A stretch of DNA of 64,000 bases, from NCBI GenBank assembly GCA_019454125.1, contig CP075365.1:2588249-2652248 (forward strand), given 5' to 3'. The stretch is from Fimbriimonadaceae bacterium (GTDB taxonomy: Bacteria > Armatimonadota > Fimbriimonadia > Fimbriimonadales > Fimbriimonadaceae). A model generated the notes under the pieces. It did no database searches. It was given only the letters and a program-made list of their open reading frames with translations, and was not told where the DNA came from. The position numbers and the translations under genes were made by a program. The stretch's first letter is position 1; each line of letters starts with the position of its first letter. Positions 15,757-23,179 of this stretch are shown here, one piece after another.

Positions 15757-17778
15757 ATGACGTCGGGAATCGCCGGAAGATTCTGCGTCGCAGGGTGTAT
15801 TCGTGCCCCCCGGGTACCGAAGATCAGAGTACTCTTGTCGTCGGAGAACTCTTATCAGTCACTCTTAGAAGCCCTTGCGCTCCTCGGAGTGAAGGCGGTC
15901 GCGCATCCTGAGGAAGCGACAAAGGGGTTCCTTTTCCCGGTCCCCACCAGCGACGGGAAAAAGCTTCACCTCGACCTGAGCGAGCCCGGACTTTTGACCT
16001 ATTTCGATCCCGACCAGGTTGGCCTGGCCGTCATCGACCATTCGGGACAAACGAGCCAAGTTTGGGGACTGGCCTCCAAGGTCCGGCACCTTCAGAATGT
16101 GGAGTCGATCCTTGACACGCCCCTGGCGAACCTGGTCTCCCTGGCGTTGGCCGGCGAAGCGGGCACGCTCCACTTGGACAGCTTTCGGTTCTACGCCGCC
16201 CCCTATCCCGCGTTCTCGCCGCCGGGGGCGTTGATGCTGGTGACGGACGCGAAGGACGAGGGCATCGCCCGCCAAGTCGCTTCCACCAACGAGCGCCGCG
16301 CCGACGCCCTCAAGCGTATCGGCAAGGCCCTCACCATGAACCAGACGCTGCAGCCTCTGGCCGTCGCCGCCGTCCATGCGATCAACTCGGCGGGCGAGAT
16401 GGCGGCAGTCCTGCTGTGGGTGCGGTCCAATGAGAACGGCCCCATGGAGCTAATGGCCAGTGTCGGTGCAAACCGCGCCGGAACGAGCGCCCTACACAAT
16501 TTGAACACCGAGTCCGGGGTCAGCTGCGCCGCCGAACTCGCCGCCGTCCGCCAGGAACCGCTGATCATCCGGCGAGTGCAGGACAACCCGATCACCTCCG
16601 AGCTCGAAGGCAAGTTCTGCTACCTGAAGCCGGGCGGGGTCATGGTCTACCCGCTGGTCATCAACAACCGGTTGCTCGGGCTGCTGGAATTGATCTCGCG
16701 GGAACACGATTACGAGTTCCTCGAGGCTGCCGAACACTTTTTCTCGATCTCCGAGCACTTGGCCCTGGCCCTGAACTCGGCGATCATGTTCGAGAACGTC
16801 GAGCGGCTCGCCGCCTATGACCCCCTGACGGGGATCGCGAACCACCGAACTCTCCAGGACTTCCTCCACAGGCGCATCACCGAAGCCCAGCGGTCGAACA
16901 CCAAGATCGGGCTCATCATGCTGGACGTCGACCACTTCCGCAGTTTTAACGAGGAGGAAGGGCACGACGCTGGGGACATGGTGCTGAAGATGGTGACCGA
17001 TGTGCTGAAAGGCGCCGTCCGTCCTTACGACCTGGCTGCGCGCTATGGGGGAGAAGAGTTCACGATCGTGATGCCGGGGGCCTCCCAGGAGACCACCCTC
17101 GCCATTGCCGAGCGGATCCGCAAGAACATCGAAGCCCTCGAGTACGTCACCGCGAGCGGCCGCGTCCGGCACGTCACCGCCTCCATGGGCTGCGCCGTCT
17201 TTCCTGCCAATGCCCGCGACTCCGCCTCGATCCTGAAGGCGGCCGACACCGCCCTCTTTGAGGCCAAGCGGTCCGGCCGCAACAAGAGCGTCCTCTTCCA
17301 AGGCCTTTACACCCGTGACCGAGCCCAAGGCGGCAACATGCTGAAGGCCGCGCGAGCCGCCATCCCTGGCGACATGTACGAATCGTGCGAAGCGCTCCTC
17401 CGCAAAGCACGTCCCTACCTGAGCCAGATCGCGCCGGAAATGGGCCTGAACGACGCACAGGTCGAGATGCTGCATGCTGCGATCCTGCTCGTACAGGTTT
17501 ATAACCGGGCCAATGAGCGCAGGGACATGGACACCATCGGACAGATCGAAAGCGGATCGGAGCTCCGGCCCATCGGCCCGTGCCTCTCTGAGCTGAACGA
17601 GAGGTACGACGGCCAAGGCCCGAAAGGGACTTCCGGCCCGCGGATCCCCTTGCTCAGCCGCATCCTCTCCGTCCTCCTCGCCATCTTCCTCGAGCACGGA
17701 CGGAGCCTTCGCACCGATCCGGGCCGCTTCGACCCCGAAGTCGTGGCGATCGTAGGGCGTGTGGAAGCTGCGGCATAG
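15757..17778 (+). CDS. GAF-GGDEF diguanylate cyclase
   Basis: A protein of ~673 residues that should make cyclic di-GMP. The N-terminal ~120 residues look receiver-like (IRVLLSSENSYQSLLEALAL) but lack a clear phospho-acceptor. A GAF-type domain follows (about 190-370). The GGDEF domain has the active YGGEEF motif (residues 430-435), preceded by an RPYD I-site for product inhibition. A helical C-terminal extension of ~150 residues follows. The start is uncertain: the ATG chosen lies eight bases from the divergent clostripain-like start, and no ATG or GTG lies closer to the first strand. c-di-GMP often controls pili, which fits the pilus genes nearby. Confidence 0.88.
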   Translation: MTSGIAGRFCVAGCIRAPRVPKIRVLLSSENSYQSLLEALALLGVKAVAHPEEATKGFLFPVPTSDGKKLHLDLSEPGLLTYFDPDQVGLAVIDHSGQTSQVWGLASKVRHLQNVESILDTPLANLVSLALAGEAGTLHLDSFRFYAAPYPAFSPPGALMLVTDAKDEGIARQVASTNERRADALKRIGKALTMNQTLQPLAVAAVHAINSAGEMAAVLLWVRSNENGPMELMASVGANRAGTSALHNLNTESGVSCAAELAAVRQEPLIIRRVQDNPITSELEGKFCYLKPGGVMVYPLVINNRLLGLLELISREHDYEFLEAAEHFFSISEHLALALNSAIMFENVERLAAYDPLTGIANHRTLQDFLHRRITEAQRSNTKIGLIMLDVDHFRSFNEEEGHDAGDMVLKMVTDVLKGAVRPYDLAARYGGEEFTIVMPGASQETTLAIAERIRKNIEALEYVTASGRVRHVTASMGCAVFPANARDSASILKAADTALFEAKRSGRNKSVLFQGLYTRDRAQGGNMLKAARAAIPGDMYESCEALLRKARPYLSQIAPEMGLNDAQVEMLHAAILLVQVYNRANERRDMDTIGQIESGSELRPIGPCLSELNERYDGQGPKGTSGPRIPLLSRILSVLLAIFLEHGRSLRTDPGRFDPEVVAIVGRVEAAA

Positions 17779-17805
17779 GGCGGGACCGGGGCGCTCCGGG
17801 CGAAA

Positions 17806-17818
17806 GCGGTGCTATACT
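17806..17818 (+). promoter_or_regulatory. extended -10 promoter of rplU-rpmA
   Basis: GCGGTGCTATACT contains TGCTATACT, an extended -10 element. The 13 bases are identical to those before rpsR. It lies between the GGDEF stop and the rplU leader. Confidence 0.7.
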
Positions 17819-17823
17819 CTGTG

Positions 17824-17858
17824 GCCCGCTCGACTGGGTTTTCCAGTGGGCGTTTTTC
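17824..17858 (+). promoter_or_regulatory. rplU leader hairpin with U-tract (possible attenuator)
   Basis: The leader RNA can form ACTGG-GTTTT-CCAGT, extended by GCCC/GGGC around a five-base bulge, and is followed directly by GTTTTTC. This has the form of a weak intrinsic terminator between promoter and start codon. It may serve ribosomal-protein autoregulation. Confidence 0.5.
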
Positions 17859-17868
17859 GGTGAATCAA

Positions 17869-18186
17869 ATGTACGCGATCGTGAAAACGGGTGGCAAGCA
17901 GTTCAAGGCCGCCAAGGACGAGGCCCTGATCGTTGAGAAGATCGAGGGCGAGCCGGGTACGGACATCGTGCTCGACGAGGTGGTCATGGTCGTGGACGGC
18001 GACAACGTCACCGTCGGCAGCCCCTTCGTGAAAGGAGCCAAGGTCCGGGCGCAGATCGTGCGCCAGGGCAAGGCCAAGAAGATCGATGCGTACAACTACA
18101 AGCCGAAGAAGAACATTCGGAAGCGGTGGGGCCATCGCCAGCCGCAGACCCACCTGAAGATCGTCGAGGTCATCGGAGGTAAGTAA
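17869..18186 (+). CDS. rplU: 50S ribosomal protein L21
   Basis: A 105-residue large-subunit protein. It starts with the family signature [14 protein letters not shown] and ends with the RNA-binding region [21 protein letters not shown] chose this ATG because the upstream in-frame extension overlaps the promoter and leader hairpin. It is the first gene of a two-gene operon with rpmA; the stop and the next start share one base (TAATG). The obgE gene that often follows is absent here. Confidence 0.97.
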   Translation: MYAIVKTGGKQFKAAKDEALIVEKIEGEPGTDIVLDEVVMVVDGDNVTVGSPFVKGAKVRAQIVRQGKAKKIDAYNYKPKKNIRKRWGHRQPQTHLKIVEVIGGK

Positions 18187-18446
18187 TGGCACATAAGAAA
18201 GGGCAAGGCTCAACGAAGAACGGTCGCGACTCGAACTCGCAACGGCTCGGCGTAAAGCGCTACGGCGGCGAGGTCGTCAAAGCCGGCTCGATCCTGGTCC
18301 GCCAGCGCGGCACCAAGTTTTATCCCGGCCCCGGGGTCGGCATCGGCAACGACCACACGCTCTTCGCCATGATCCACGGCGAAGTCAAGTTCGAGGGCCC
18401 GAAGAACCGACGCCGCATCGCGGTCTACGCCCACCAGGCCAACTGA
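18186..18446 (+). CDS. rpmA: 50S ribosomal protein L27
   Basis: An 86-residue protein located near the peptidyl-transferase centre. It begins [20 protein letters not shown], the standard L27 N-terminus without the cleavable extension seen in Firmicutes, and continues with [20 protein letters not shown] and [15 protein letters not shown]. It is translationally coupled to rplU. A strong terminator follows, whose right arm lies within the convergent kpsF gene. Confidence 0.97.
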   Translation: MAHKKGQGSTKNGRDSNSQRLGVKRYGGEVVKAGSILVRQRGTKFYPGPGVGIGNDHTLFAMIHGEVKFEGPKNRRRIAVYAHQAN

Positions 18447-18452
18447 CTTCTC

Positions 18453-18501
18453 AGACATCGTCCGCTCGGGCTAAAGAACGCCTGAGCGGACGATGTCTTT
18501 T
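18453..18501 (+). terminator. rplU-rpmA terminator overlapping the kpsF 3' end
   Basis: A perfect 15-bp stem (AGACATCGTCCGCTC at 18453-18467 with GAGCGGACGATGTCT at 18484-18498) followed by TTT. The right arm is also the last codons of kpsF on the other strand. The minus-strand side has no U-tract, so it acts for the ribosomal operon. Confidence 0.8.
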
Positions 18502-19436
18502 AGCATCAGCAACCCGACCACGCCCTCGCCTTCCAGAACGGGCAGCTCGCCGATCTTCTTCGGCAAGTTCTGGAAGAACTCCACCGCCTCGACCAAGAGC
18601 AGGTCGGCCGGAATCGTCGCCGGGTTCTTTGTCATGATCTCCCCCGCCGTCCCCTTCAAGGGTTCGGCCGAGTTCAGGAAGTGACGGCGAAGGTCACCGT
18701 CCGACACAAACCCCGTTAAGCGGCCCCCATCCACCACGCACGCTCCGCCCGCGCCCGCCCGGGTGATCATCCCCATGAGGTCGACCACCGGGGTGGCAGG
18801 GGTGGCCAGAGGGAGGTCGTCACCGGTTCGCATGACGTCCCGGACGCGCAGCGTCAACCGCCGCCCAAGCGCGCCGGAAGGGTGGAAGCGGGCGAAGTCG
18901 GCGGGGCCGAACCCTCGAGCCTCCATCACCGCCACCGCCAGCGCGTCGGAAACGGCCAGCATGGCTGTGGTCGAGGTCGTGGGCGCAAGCTTGTTCGGAC
19001 ACGCCTCTTCGTCGATGCGGACGTCCAATGCGTAGTCCGCAGAACGGGCGGCACTGCTCGCCTCGCGGCCGGTGACGGCGATCACCGTCGCGCCTTGCGA
19101 CCGCGCCGCCTGGACCACGCGAACGATCTCGTCCGTCTCGCCGCTGTAGCTATAGGCGAGCATGGCGTCTTCCGCCCTCACCATGCCGAGGTCGCCGTGC
19201 AGGGCCTCGGCCGCATGAAGGAAGAGGGCCGGCGTGCCCGTGGAGGCGAACGTCGCGGCCGCCTTCGCCGCAATGTGGCCGGACTTGCCCAGCCCACAGC
19301 ACACGATCCTCCCCTTGCAGAGCAAGATCGTCCCGACGATCTGGTCGAAGTCCTCGCCGAGCCGGTCCGCCAAAGCCCCGAGCGCGGCCGATTCGATGCG
19401 CAAGACCCTTGCGCCGGAGGCGACGTGGGCGCTCAA
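18471..19436 (-). CDS. kpsF: KpsF/GutQ-family arabinose-5-phosphate isomerase
   Basis: A 321-residue enzyme that interconverts ribulose-5-phosphate and arabinose-5-phosphate, the first step towards Kdo. It has an N-terminal SIS domain (CCGLGKSGHIAAKAAATFAS, ALHGDLGM, AYSYSGETDEIV) and two C-terminal CBS domains (VRDVMRTGDDLPL and AGEIMTKNPATIP). The start is a TTG that overlaps the arginase stop as TTGA. It gives the normal family length and replaces a longer frame whose first ~105 residues are only the arginase gene read out of frame. Its 3' end forms half of the L27 terminator stem. Confidence 0.9.
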   Translation of the reverse strand: MSAHVASGARVLRIESAALGALADRLGEDFDQIVGTILLCKGRIVCCGLGKSGHIAAKAAATFASTGTPALFLHAAEALHGDLGMVRAEDAMLAYSYSGETDEIVRVVQAARSQGATVIAVTGREASSAARSADYALDVRIDEEACPNKLAPTTSTTAMLAVSDALAVAVMEARGFGPADFARFHPSGALGRRLTLRVRDVMRTGDDLPLATPATPVVDLMGMITRAGAGGACVVDGGRLTGFVSDGDLRRHFLNSAEPLKGTAGEIMTKNPATIPADLLLVEAVEFFQNLPKKIGELPVLEGEGVVGLLMLKDIVRSGVL

Positions 19437-20434
19437 AGCTCCGTCCGCCCGGGATCGACCGGGTGCAAGATCGTCTTGCCAAAGAGGGAGAACAGCCACT
19501 CGTTCGCGACACGCGCGGTCTCGTTGTGGGTGTCCCGCAGCGGGTTCACCTCCACCACGTCGACCCCGGCCAACGAATACGGGCAGAACGGGTCGTTCAA
19601 GTACGCGCAGAGCGTCTCCGCCACCAAGTGGCCCTCTCGGTAGGTGAGGCCGCCGCGCACGGCCGTCCCCGTCCCGGGCGCGATGTCCGGGTCGAAGACG
19701 TCGACGTCGAAGCTGATCCAAAGGGACTTGGCCTCCGTTTCCCGGAGCCAACGGTCTACCGCCTGCATCACCCCCAAGATGCCGTCAGAGTCCACGTCCT
19801 GCATCGTGCGGACGAACGCATCCTCAAGACGGCGAAGGTTGCGGACCTCGCCCGGGTCCACGTCCCGGAGACCGACCCAGCCCATCCGGTTGCCGGCGAG
19901 CCTCGTTTCCCCGACCAGCTCCAGGACTTGCGGCCAGAGCTCGAACAGCGGCTGGAGCCAAGGCTTCCCCCGGGGGTCTTCGTCAATGAGCGCGTCCACC
20001 GGGCTGAGATGGCTGAGGGCGCCGAGCGGCATGCCGTGGAGACGCCCGCTCGGCGTGGTGTCCGGCGTGTTCAAATCCATGTGCGCGTCGATCCAAAGCA
20101 CGGCCAGCCCCTCGCGGAACACGTCGAGCGCCCCCGCGATCGAGCCGATTGAAAGGCTGTGGTCTCCTCCCAGCACGACCGGCAGCGTCTCTGAACCGAT
20201 CAAGGCCGAGACTCGCGCCTTCGTCGCCTCATAGGCCCGCATCGCTTGCGCCGTTTGGTCCTGGAAATTGGCGGGGGTGCGACCTGCGACAGCCAGGACG
20301 TCCCCCACCGTGACTCGGTGACCGAGGCGCTCCAGCCCCGGCACCAACCCCTCGATCAGCATCGCCAAGGGGCCAAGCCGGCTGCCATGGTGCTTCCCGC
20401 AGAGGTCAAACGGGACGCCGACAATCTCGATCAC
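19433..20434 (-). CDS. arginase/agmatinase-family ureohydrolase
   Basis: A 333-residue manganese enzyme of the ureohydrolase superfamily, which releases urea from arginine or a related guanidino compound. Metal-binding motifs are present: LGGDHSLSIGSIAG, WIDAHMDLNTPDTTPSG and ISFDVDVFDPDIAPG. The N-terminus IVGVPFDLCGKHHGSRLGP resembles bacterial arginases. It has a small insertion relative to the ~300-residue RocF enzymes. It precedes kpsF with a four-base overlap, a pairing with no obvious shared pathway. The substrate cannot be settled from motifs. Confidence 0.9.
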   Translation of the reverse strand: MIEIVGVPFDLCGKHHGSRLGPLAMLIEGLVPGLERLGHRVTVGDVLAVAGRTPANFQDQTAQAMRAYEATKARVSALIGSETLPVVLGGDHSLSIGSIAGALDVFREGLAVLWIDAHMDLNTPDTTPSGRLHGMPLGALSHLSPVDALIDEDPRGKPWLQPLFELWPQVLELVGETRLAGNRMGWVGLRDVDPGEVRNLRRLEDAFVRTMQDVDSDGILGVMQAVDRWLRETEAKSLWISFDVDVFDPDIAPGTGTAVRGGLTYREGHLVAETLCAYLNDPFCPYSLAGVDVVEVNPLRDTHNETARVANEWLFSLFGKTILHPVDPGRTEL

Positions 20435-20492
20435 GGCAAAAGTCTATCCAAGTCCCGCCTCCCCGCGAGGGCGGCACCTAAACTTCTGGCCC

Positions 20493-21050
20493 GTGGTCGG
20501 TGTCTTGGCTGTGCAGGGAGACTTCAGTCGCCACGGCGCCGTGTTGCAAAGACTGACCGGAACGCCCGCCGTCGAGGTCCGGACCGAGGAGGACCTGGCG
20601 CGGGTCGAGCGACTGGTCATCCCCGGCGGGGAGAGCACCACGGTGGGCTTACTGCTCAGCCGGTACGGCCTCGGCGCGGCGATTCAGGAGCGGGCTGCCC
20701 AGGGCATGCCGATCTGGGGCACGTGCATGGGCATGATCCTCATGGCCCGGGAGGTCGAGGGCCGCGCGCAGCACACGCTGGGCCTGCTCGACGTCACCGT
20801 GCGGCGCAACGCCTTCGGCGCCCAGGTCCATAGCTTCGAAGACAGCGTCGAGATCAAGGGAATGGAGACCCCGCTCACGGCCGTTTTCATACGCGCGCCA
20901 ATCGTCACCCGGTGCGGGGAGGGCGTCGAACCCCTGGCTCGCTACGATGGGCATATCGTGGCCGTGCGACAGGGCAACCTCGTCGGCACCTCGTTCCACC
21001 CCGAGCTGACCGAAGATAATCGGTTTCACAAATGGTTCTTGGACCTGTAG
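20493..21050 (+). CDS. pdxT: pyridoxal 5'-phosphate synthase, glutaminase subunit
   Basis: A 185-residue class I glutamine amidotransferase that supplies ammonia to PdxS for de novo vitamin B6 synthesis. It starts with VGVLAVQGDFSRHGAVL. The loop VIPGGESTTVGLLL, the nucleophile in PIWGTCMGMILMA (Cys78) and the His-Glu pair in TSFHPELTEDNRFHKWF are all present. The GTG start gives the usual N-terminus. pdxS, often adjacent, is not in this window. It is divergent from the arginase gene, 58 bases away, and that short gap must hold both promoters. Confidence 0.95.
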   Translation: MVGVLAVQGDFSRHGAVLQRLTGTPAVEVRTEEDLARVERLVIPGGESTTVGLLLSRYGLGAAIQERAAQGMPIWGTCMGMILMAREVEGRAQHTLGLLDVTVRRNAFGAQVHSFEDSVEIKGMETPLTAVFIRAPIVTRCGEGVEPLARYDGHIVAVRQGNLVGTSFHPELTEDNRFHKWFLDL

Positions 21051-21136
21051 AACCGAACATCCTTACGGCCGACCGAGTCGAAGACGTGTACCACCGACGC
21101 TTAACGGGCACGGAGGCCACGGATAAAAAGAAAGAG

Positions 21137-21168
21137 GCCCCGCTCTCGAGGGCTTAGAGAGACGGGGC
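21137..21168 (-). terminator. terminator of the ribD end of the long leftward operon
   Basis: GCCCCGTCTCTC pairs with GAGAGCGGGGC around a nine-base loop, with a one-base bulge. On the minus strand it is followed by CTCTTTCTTTTT. It lies ~70 bases past the ribD stop. The rest of the 185-base gap between pdxT and ribD shows nothing recognisable. Confidence 0.8.
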
Positions 21169-21235
21169 TGGTTCGGGGGAGGAGAAAGCCTTTGGTGCCT
21201 TTGACTTCTCCACGAGCGCGCATGTTCCGGCCTTT

Positions 21236-22267
21236 CTAGAAAAACTGCGCGGATTCGTGTCGACGGACGTAGGTGCAGCGTATATCGGGCCCGATTCGTT
21301 GCGCGGTCGCCAGGTTCAAATTCAGTTCACCAGGCAGCTCAAGCCGCAGCCCCCCGCCGAAAGTCCTAGCTCCGAGGAACAGCTCTAGTCGGTCCCACGT
21401 CCCGGCCTCCGCAAACCGCCGGATTGTCTGCGGCCCGCCCTCGATCAACACCCCGACCGCACCCGCCTCAAGGACTCGCGCCAGGATCGACGGCGCATCC
21501 ATCGCGACTTCGGTCTGCCGCGCATCGCGCGCACCGCCCGGCTCGACAAGCCAGAGCACCGGGCCCTCCTCCCGGAACAAGGCCTCCTCGCCGCTCAGCT
21601 CCGCGTGGGGGTCGAGAACGATCCTCAGCGGCTCGTTCCTGACCTCTGGCTCGCGAACAGTGAGGCGCGGGTCGTCGCGCGCGACCGTCTTCCACCCGAC
21701 CATCACCGATCCCATCTCAGCGCGCAAGAGCCGAGCCTCCCGCCGGGCCTCCTCGCCCGTGATCCACTTGCTCTCGCCGTCTGGCCGGGCCATGAACCCG
21801 TCCAGGGTGACGGCCGCCTTCAGACAGACGTAGGGCCTGCGTGAGCGCTGTGCGGTCAGGAAAACCACGTTCGCGGCCTCGGCCTCCGCCGCCCCGAGCC
21901 CTTCATGGACTTCGACGCCTGCGGCGCGGAGCGTCTGCGCCCCCCCTGCGGCGCGTGGGTTCGGGTCGCCGATGGCGAACCACACCCTCGCAACCCCAGC
22001 CCGAACGACGGCCTCGGCACATGGGGGGGTGCGGCCATGGTGCGCACAGGGCTCCAAGGTCACAAAGAGGTCGGCGCCACGAGCCTGAGCGCCAGCCTCA
22101 GCGAGGGCCACGGCTTCGGCATGGGGTTGTCCCGCGGCCTCGTGCCAACCTCTGCCGACAACAACGCCGTCCTTCACGACCACGCAGCCGACGTGCGGGT
22201 TCGGCGCGGGGTATCCGCGGCGGGAAAGCCCCACCGCCTCGGCCATGAATCGCTCAGCTGCCGTCAT
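21236..22267 (-). CDS. ribD: bifunctional riboflavin biosynthesis deaminase/reductase
   Basis: A 343-residue enzyme for two steps of riboflavin synthesis. The N-terminal zinc deaminase domain has HAEAVALAEAG and TLEPCAHHGRTPPCAEAV, which carry the metal ligands. The C-terminal NADPH reductase domain has LKAAVTLDGFMARPDGESKW and GVLIEGGPQTIRRF. I chose the start MTAAERFMAEAV because it gives the usual N-terminus; the longer frame overlaps the upstream gene. The start overlaps the preceding small membrane-protein gene by 14 bases. The other rib genes are not in the window. It is the last gene of the leftward cluster. Confidence 0.95.
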   Translation of the reverse strand: MTAAERFMAEAVGLSRRGYPAPNPHVGCVVVKDGVVVGRGWHEAAGQPHAEAVALAEAGAQARGADLFVTLEPCAHHGRTPPCAEAVVRAGVARVWFAIGDPNPRAAGGAQTLRAAGVEVHEGLGAAEAEAANVVFLTAQRSRRPYVCLKAAVTLDGFMARPDGESKWITGEEARREARLLRAEMGSVMVGWKTVARDDPRLTVREPEVRNEPLRIVLDPHAELSGEEALFREEGPVLWLVEPGGARDARQTEVAMDAPSILARVLEAGAVGVLIEGGPQTIRRFAEAGTWDRLELFLGARTFGGGLRLELPGELNLNLATAQRIGPDIRCTYVRRHESAQFF

Positions 22268-22544
22268 GGTCGCGCAGCGAACCTTCCACCAGTTCGCGCA
22301 GGTTCCTTCGTTGCTCCTCGACGATCTCGCGCCGCCTTTGCCGGATGACGCCAAGGGCGCACGCCGCCGTCACGAGCCAGACCGTGCTCGTCACGCCGAA
22401 ATAGGCGAGTGCCCGCTTGCCCCAGGCGACTTGCACCGAGCGTGGCGCGTCCCTTCGGGGCGCGGGCCCAACGATGAAGGGCCAGCCGATCATGAGCAGG
22501 ATGCCGGCCACGAGGAACGTCGTAGTCGCGATCCTTAGGCGCAT
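22254..22544 (-). CDS. small membrane protein, unknown
   Basis: A 96-residue protein I do not recognise. It has two predicted membrane helices (TTTFLVAGILLMIGWPFIV and ALAYFGVTSTVWLVTAACAL) joined by a short charged loop. The last ~30 residues are charged and helical (RQRRREIVEEQRRNLREL). The start was set at MRLRIATTTF, which overlaps the rpe stop by ten bases. It overlaps ribD at its other end. The tight packing and a hydrophobic pattern that holds only in this frame support it as a real gene. Confidence 0.7.
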   Translation of the reverse strand: MRLRIATTTFLVAGILLMIGWPFIVGPAPRRDAPRSVQVAWGKRALAYFGVTSTVWLVTAACALGVIRQRRREIVEEQRRNLRELVEGSLRDHDGS

Positions 22545-23179
22545 GACTCTCGGAGCCGGCGCATATTGCCCGCGATGTCTGCGCCCGAGACCAAGAACGA
22601 GCCCGCGACAAGCCACGTGGCCCCCGCTTGCGCGGCTTTCGGCGCGGTCTCCGGGTCTATTCCCCCGTCCACTTCGATCCCCAAGTCGGGGCGCAGGCTA
22701 TGAAGGGCGCGCACCTTCTCTAGACAACCGGGGATGAGGCGCTGGCCGCCATAACCAGGGTTCACCGTCATGACCAGGGCGAGGTCCACCACGTCCAGCA
22801 ACGGGTAGAGCGCTTCCACCGGCGTCCCGGGGTTGATCGCGACCCCGGCTTCGGCGCCTGCTTCGCGGATCTCCTGGGCCAGACGGTGGGCGTGGACCGT
22901 CGCTTCCGCATGGAAGATCACGCGGAAGCACCCCGCCTTCAGAAAAGCTCCGACGTGCCGCTCCGGGGCTTGGACCATTAGGTGCGCCTCTATGGGGATC
23001 GAGACGACCTTTGCGAGCGAGACGGCAAGGTCGGCGCCAAACGTGATCGGGGGCACGAACTGACCGTCCATAACGTCCAGGTGGAGGACGTCCGCGCCCG
23101 CAGCGGCCAAGTCACGGACCGGACTGGCAAAGTCCGCCGGGTCGCAAGAAAGAATCGACGGCGCAATCCGCACCGTCAC
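22535..23179 (-). CDS. rpe: ribulose-phosphate 3-epimerase
   Basis: A 214-residue TIM-barrel enzyme that interconverts ribulose-5-phosphate and xylulose-5-phosphate in the pentose phosphate pathway. Motifs: IAPSILSCDPADFAS, HLDVMDGQFVPPITFG with metal-binding His and Asp, MTVNPGYGGQRLIP, and EVDGGIDPETAPKA. Length and N-terminus are standard. It overlaps the PASTA-kinase gene by four bases. Pairing of rpe with a PASTA kinase also occurs in the prkC-rsgA-rpe region of Firmicutes, but here rsgA is missing. Confidence 0.96.
   Translation of the reverse strand: MTVRIAPSILSCDPADFASPVRDLAAAGADVLHLDVMDGQFVPPITFGADLAVSLAKVVSIPIEAHLMVQAPERHVGAFLKAGCFRVIFHAEATVHAHRLAQEIREAGAEAGVAINPGTPVEALYPLLDVVDLALVMTVNPGYGGQRLIPGCLEKVRALHSLRPDLGIEVDGGIDPETAPKAAQAGATWLVAGSFLVSGADIAGNMRRLRESCA

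Noticed and set aside
19437..19751. N-terminal extension of kpsF
   Set aside because: The ~105 extra residues are arginase codons read in another frame; the TTGA junction gives the normal family length.
21051..21235. Small gene between pdxT and ribD
   Set aside because: No frame with motif or start signal; only the ribD terminator is visible.
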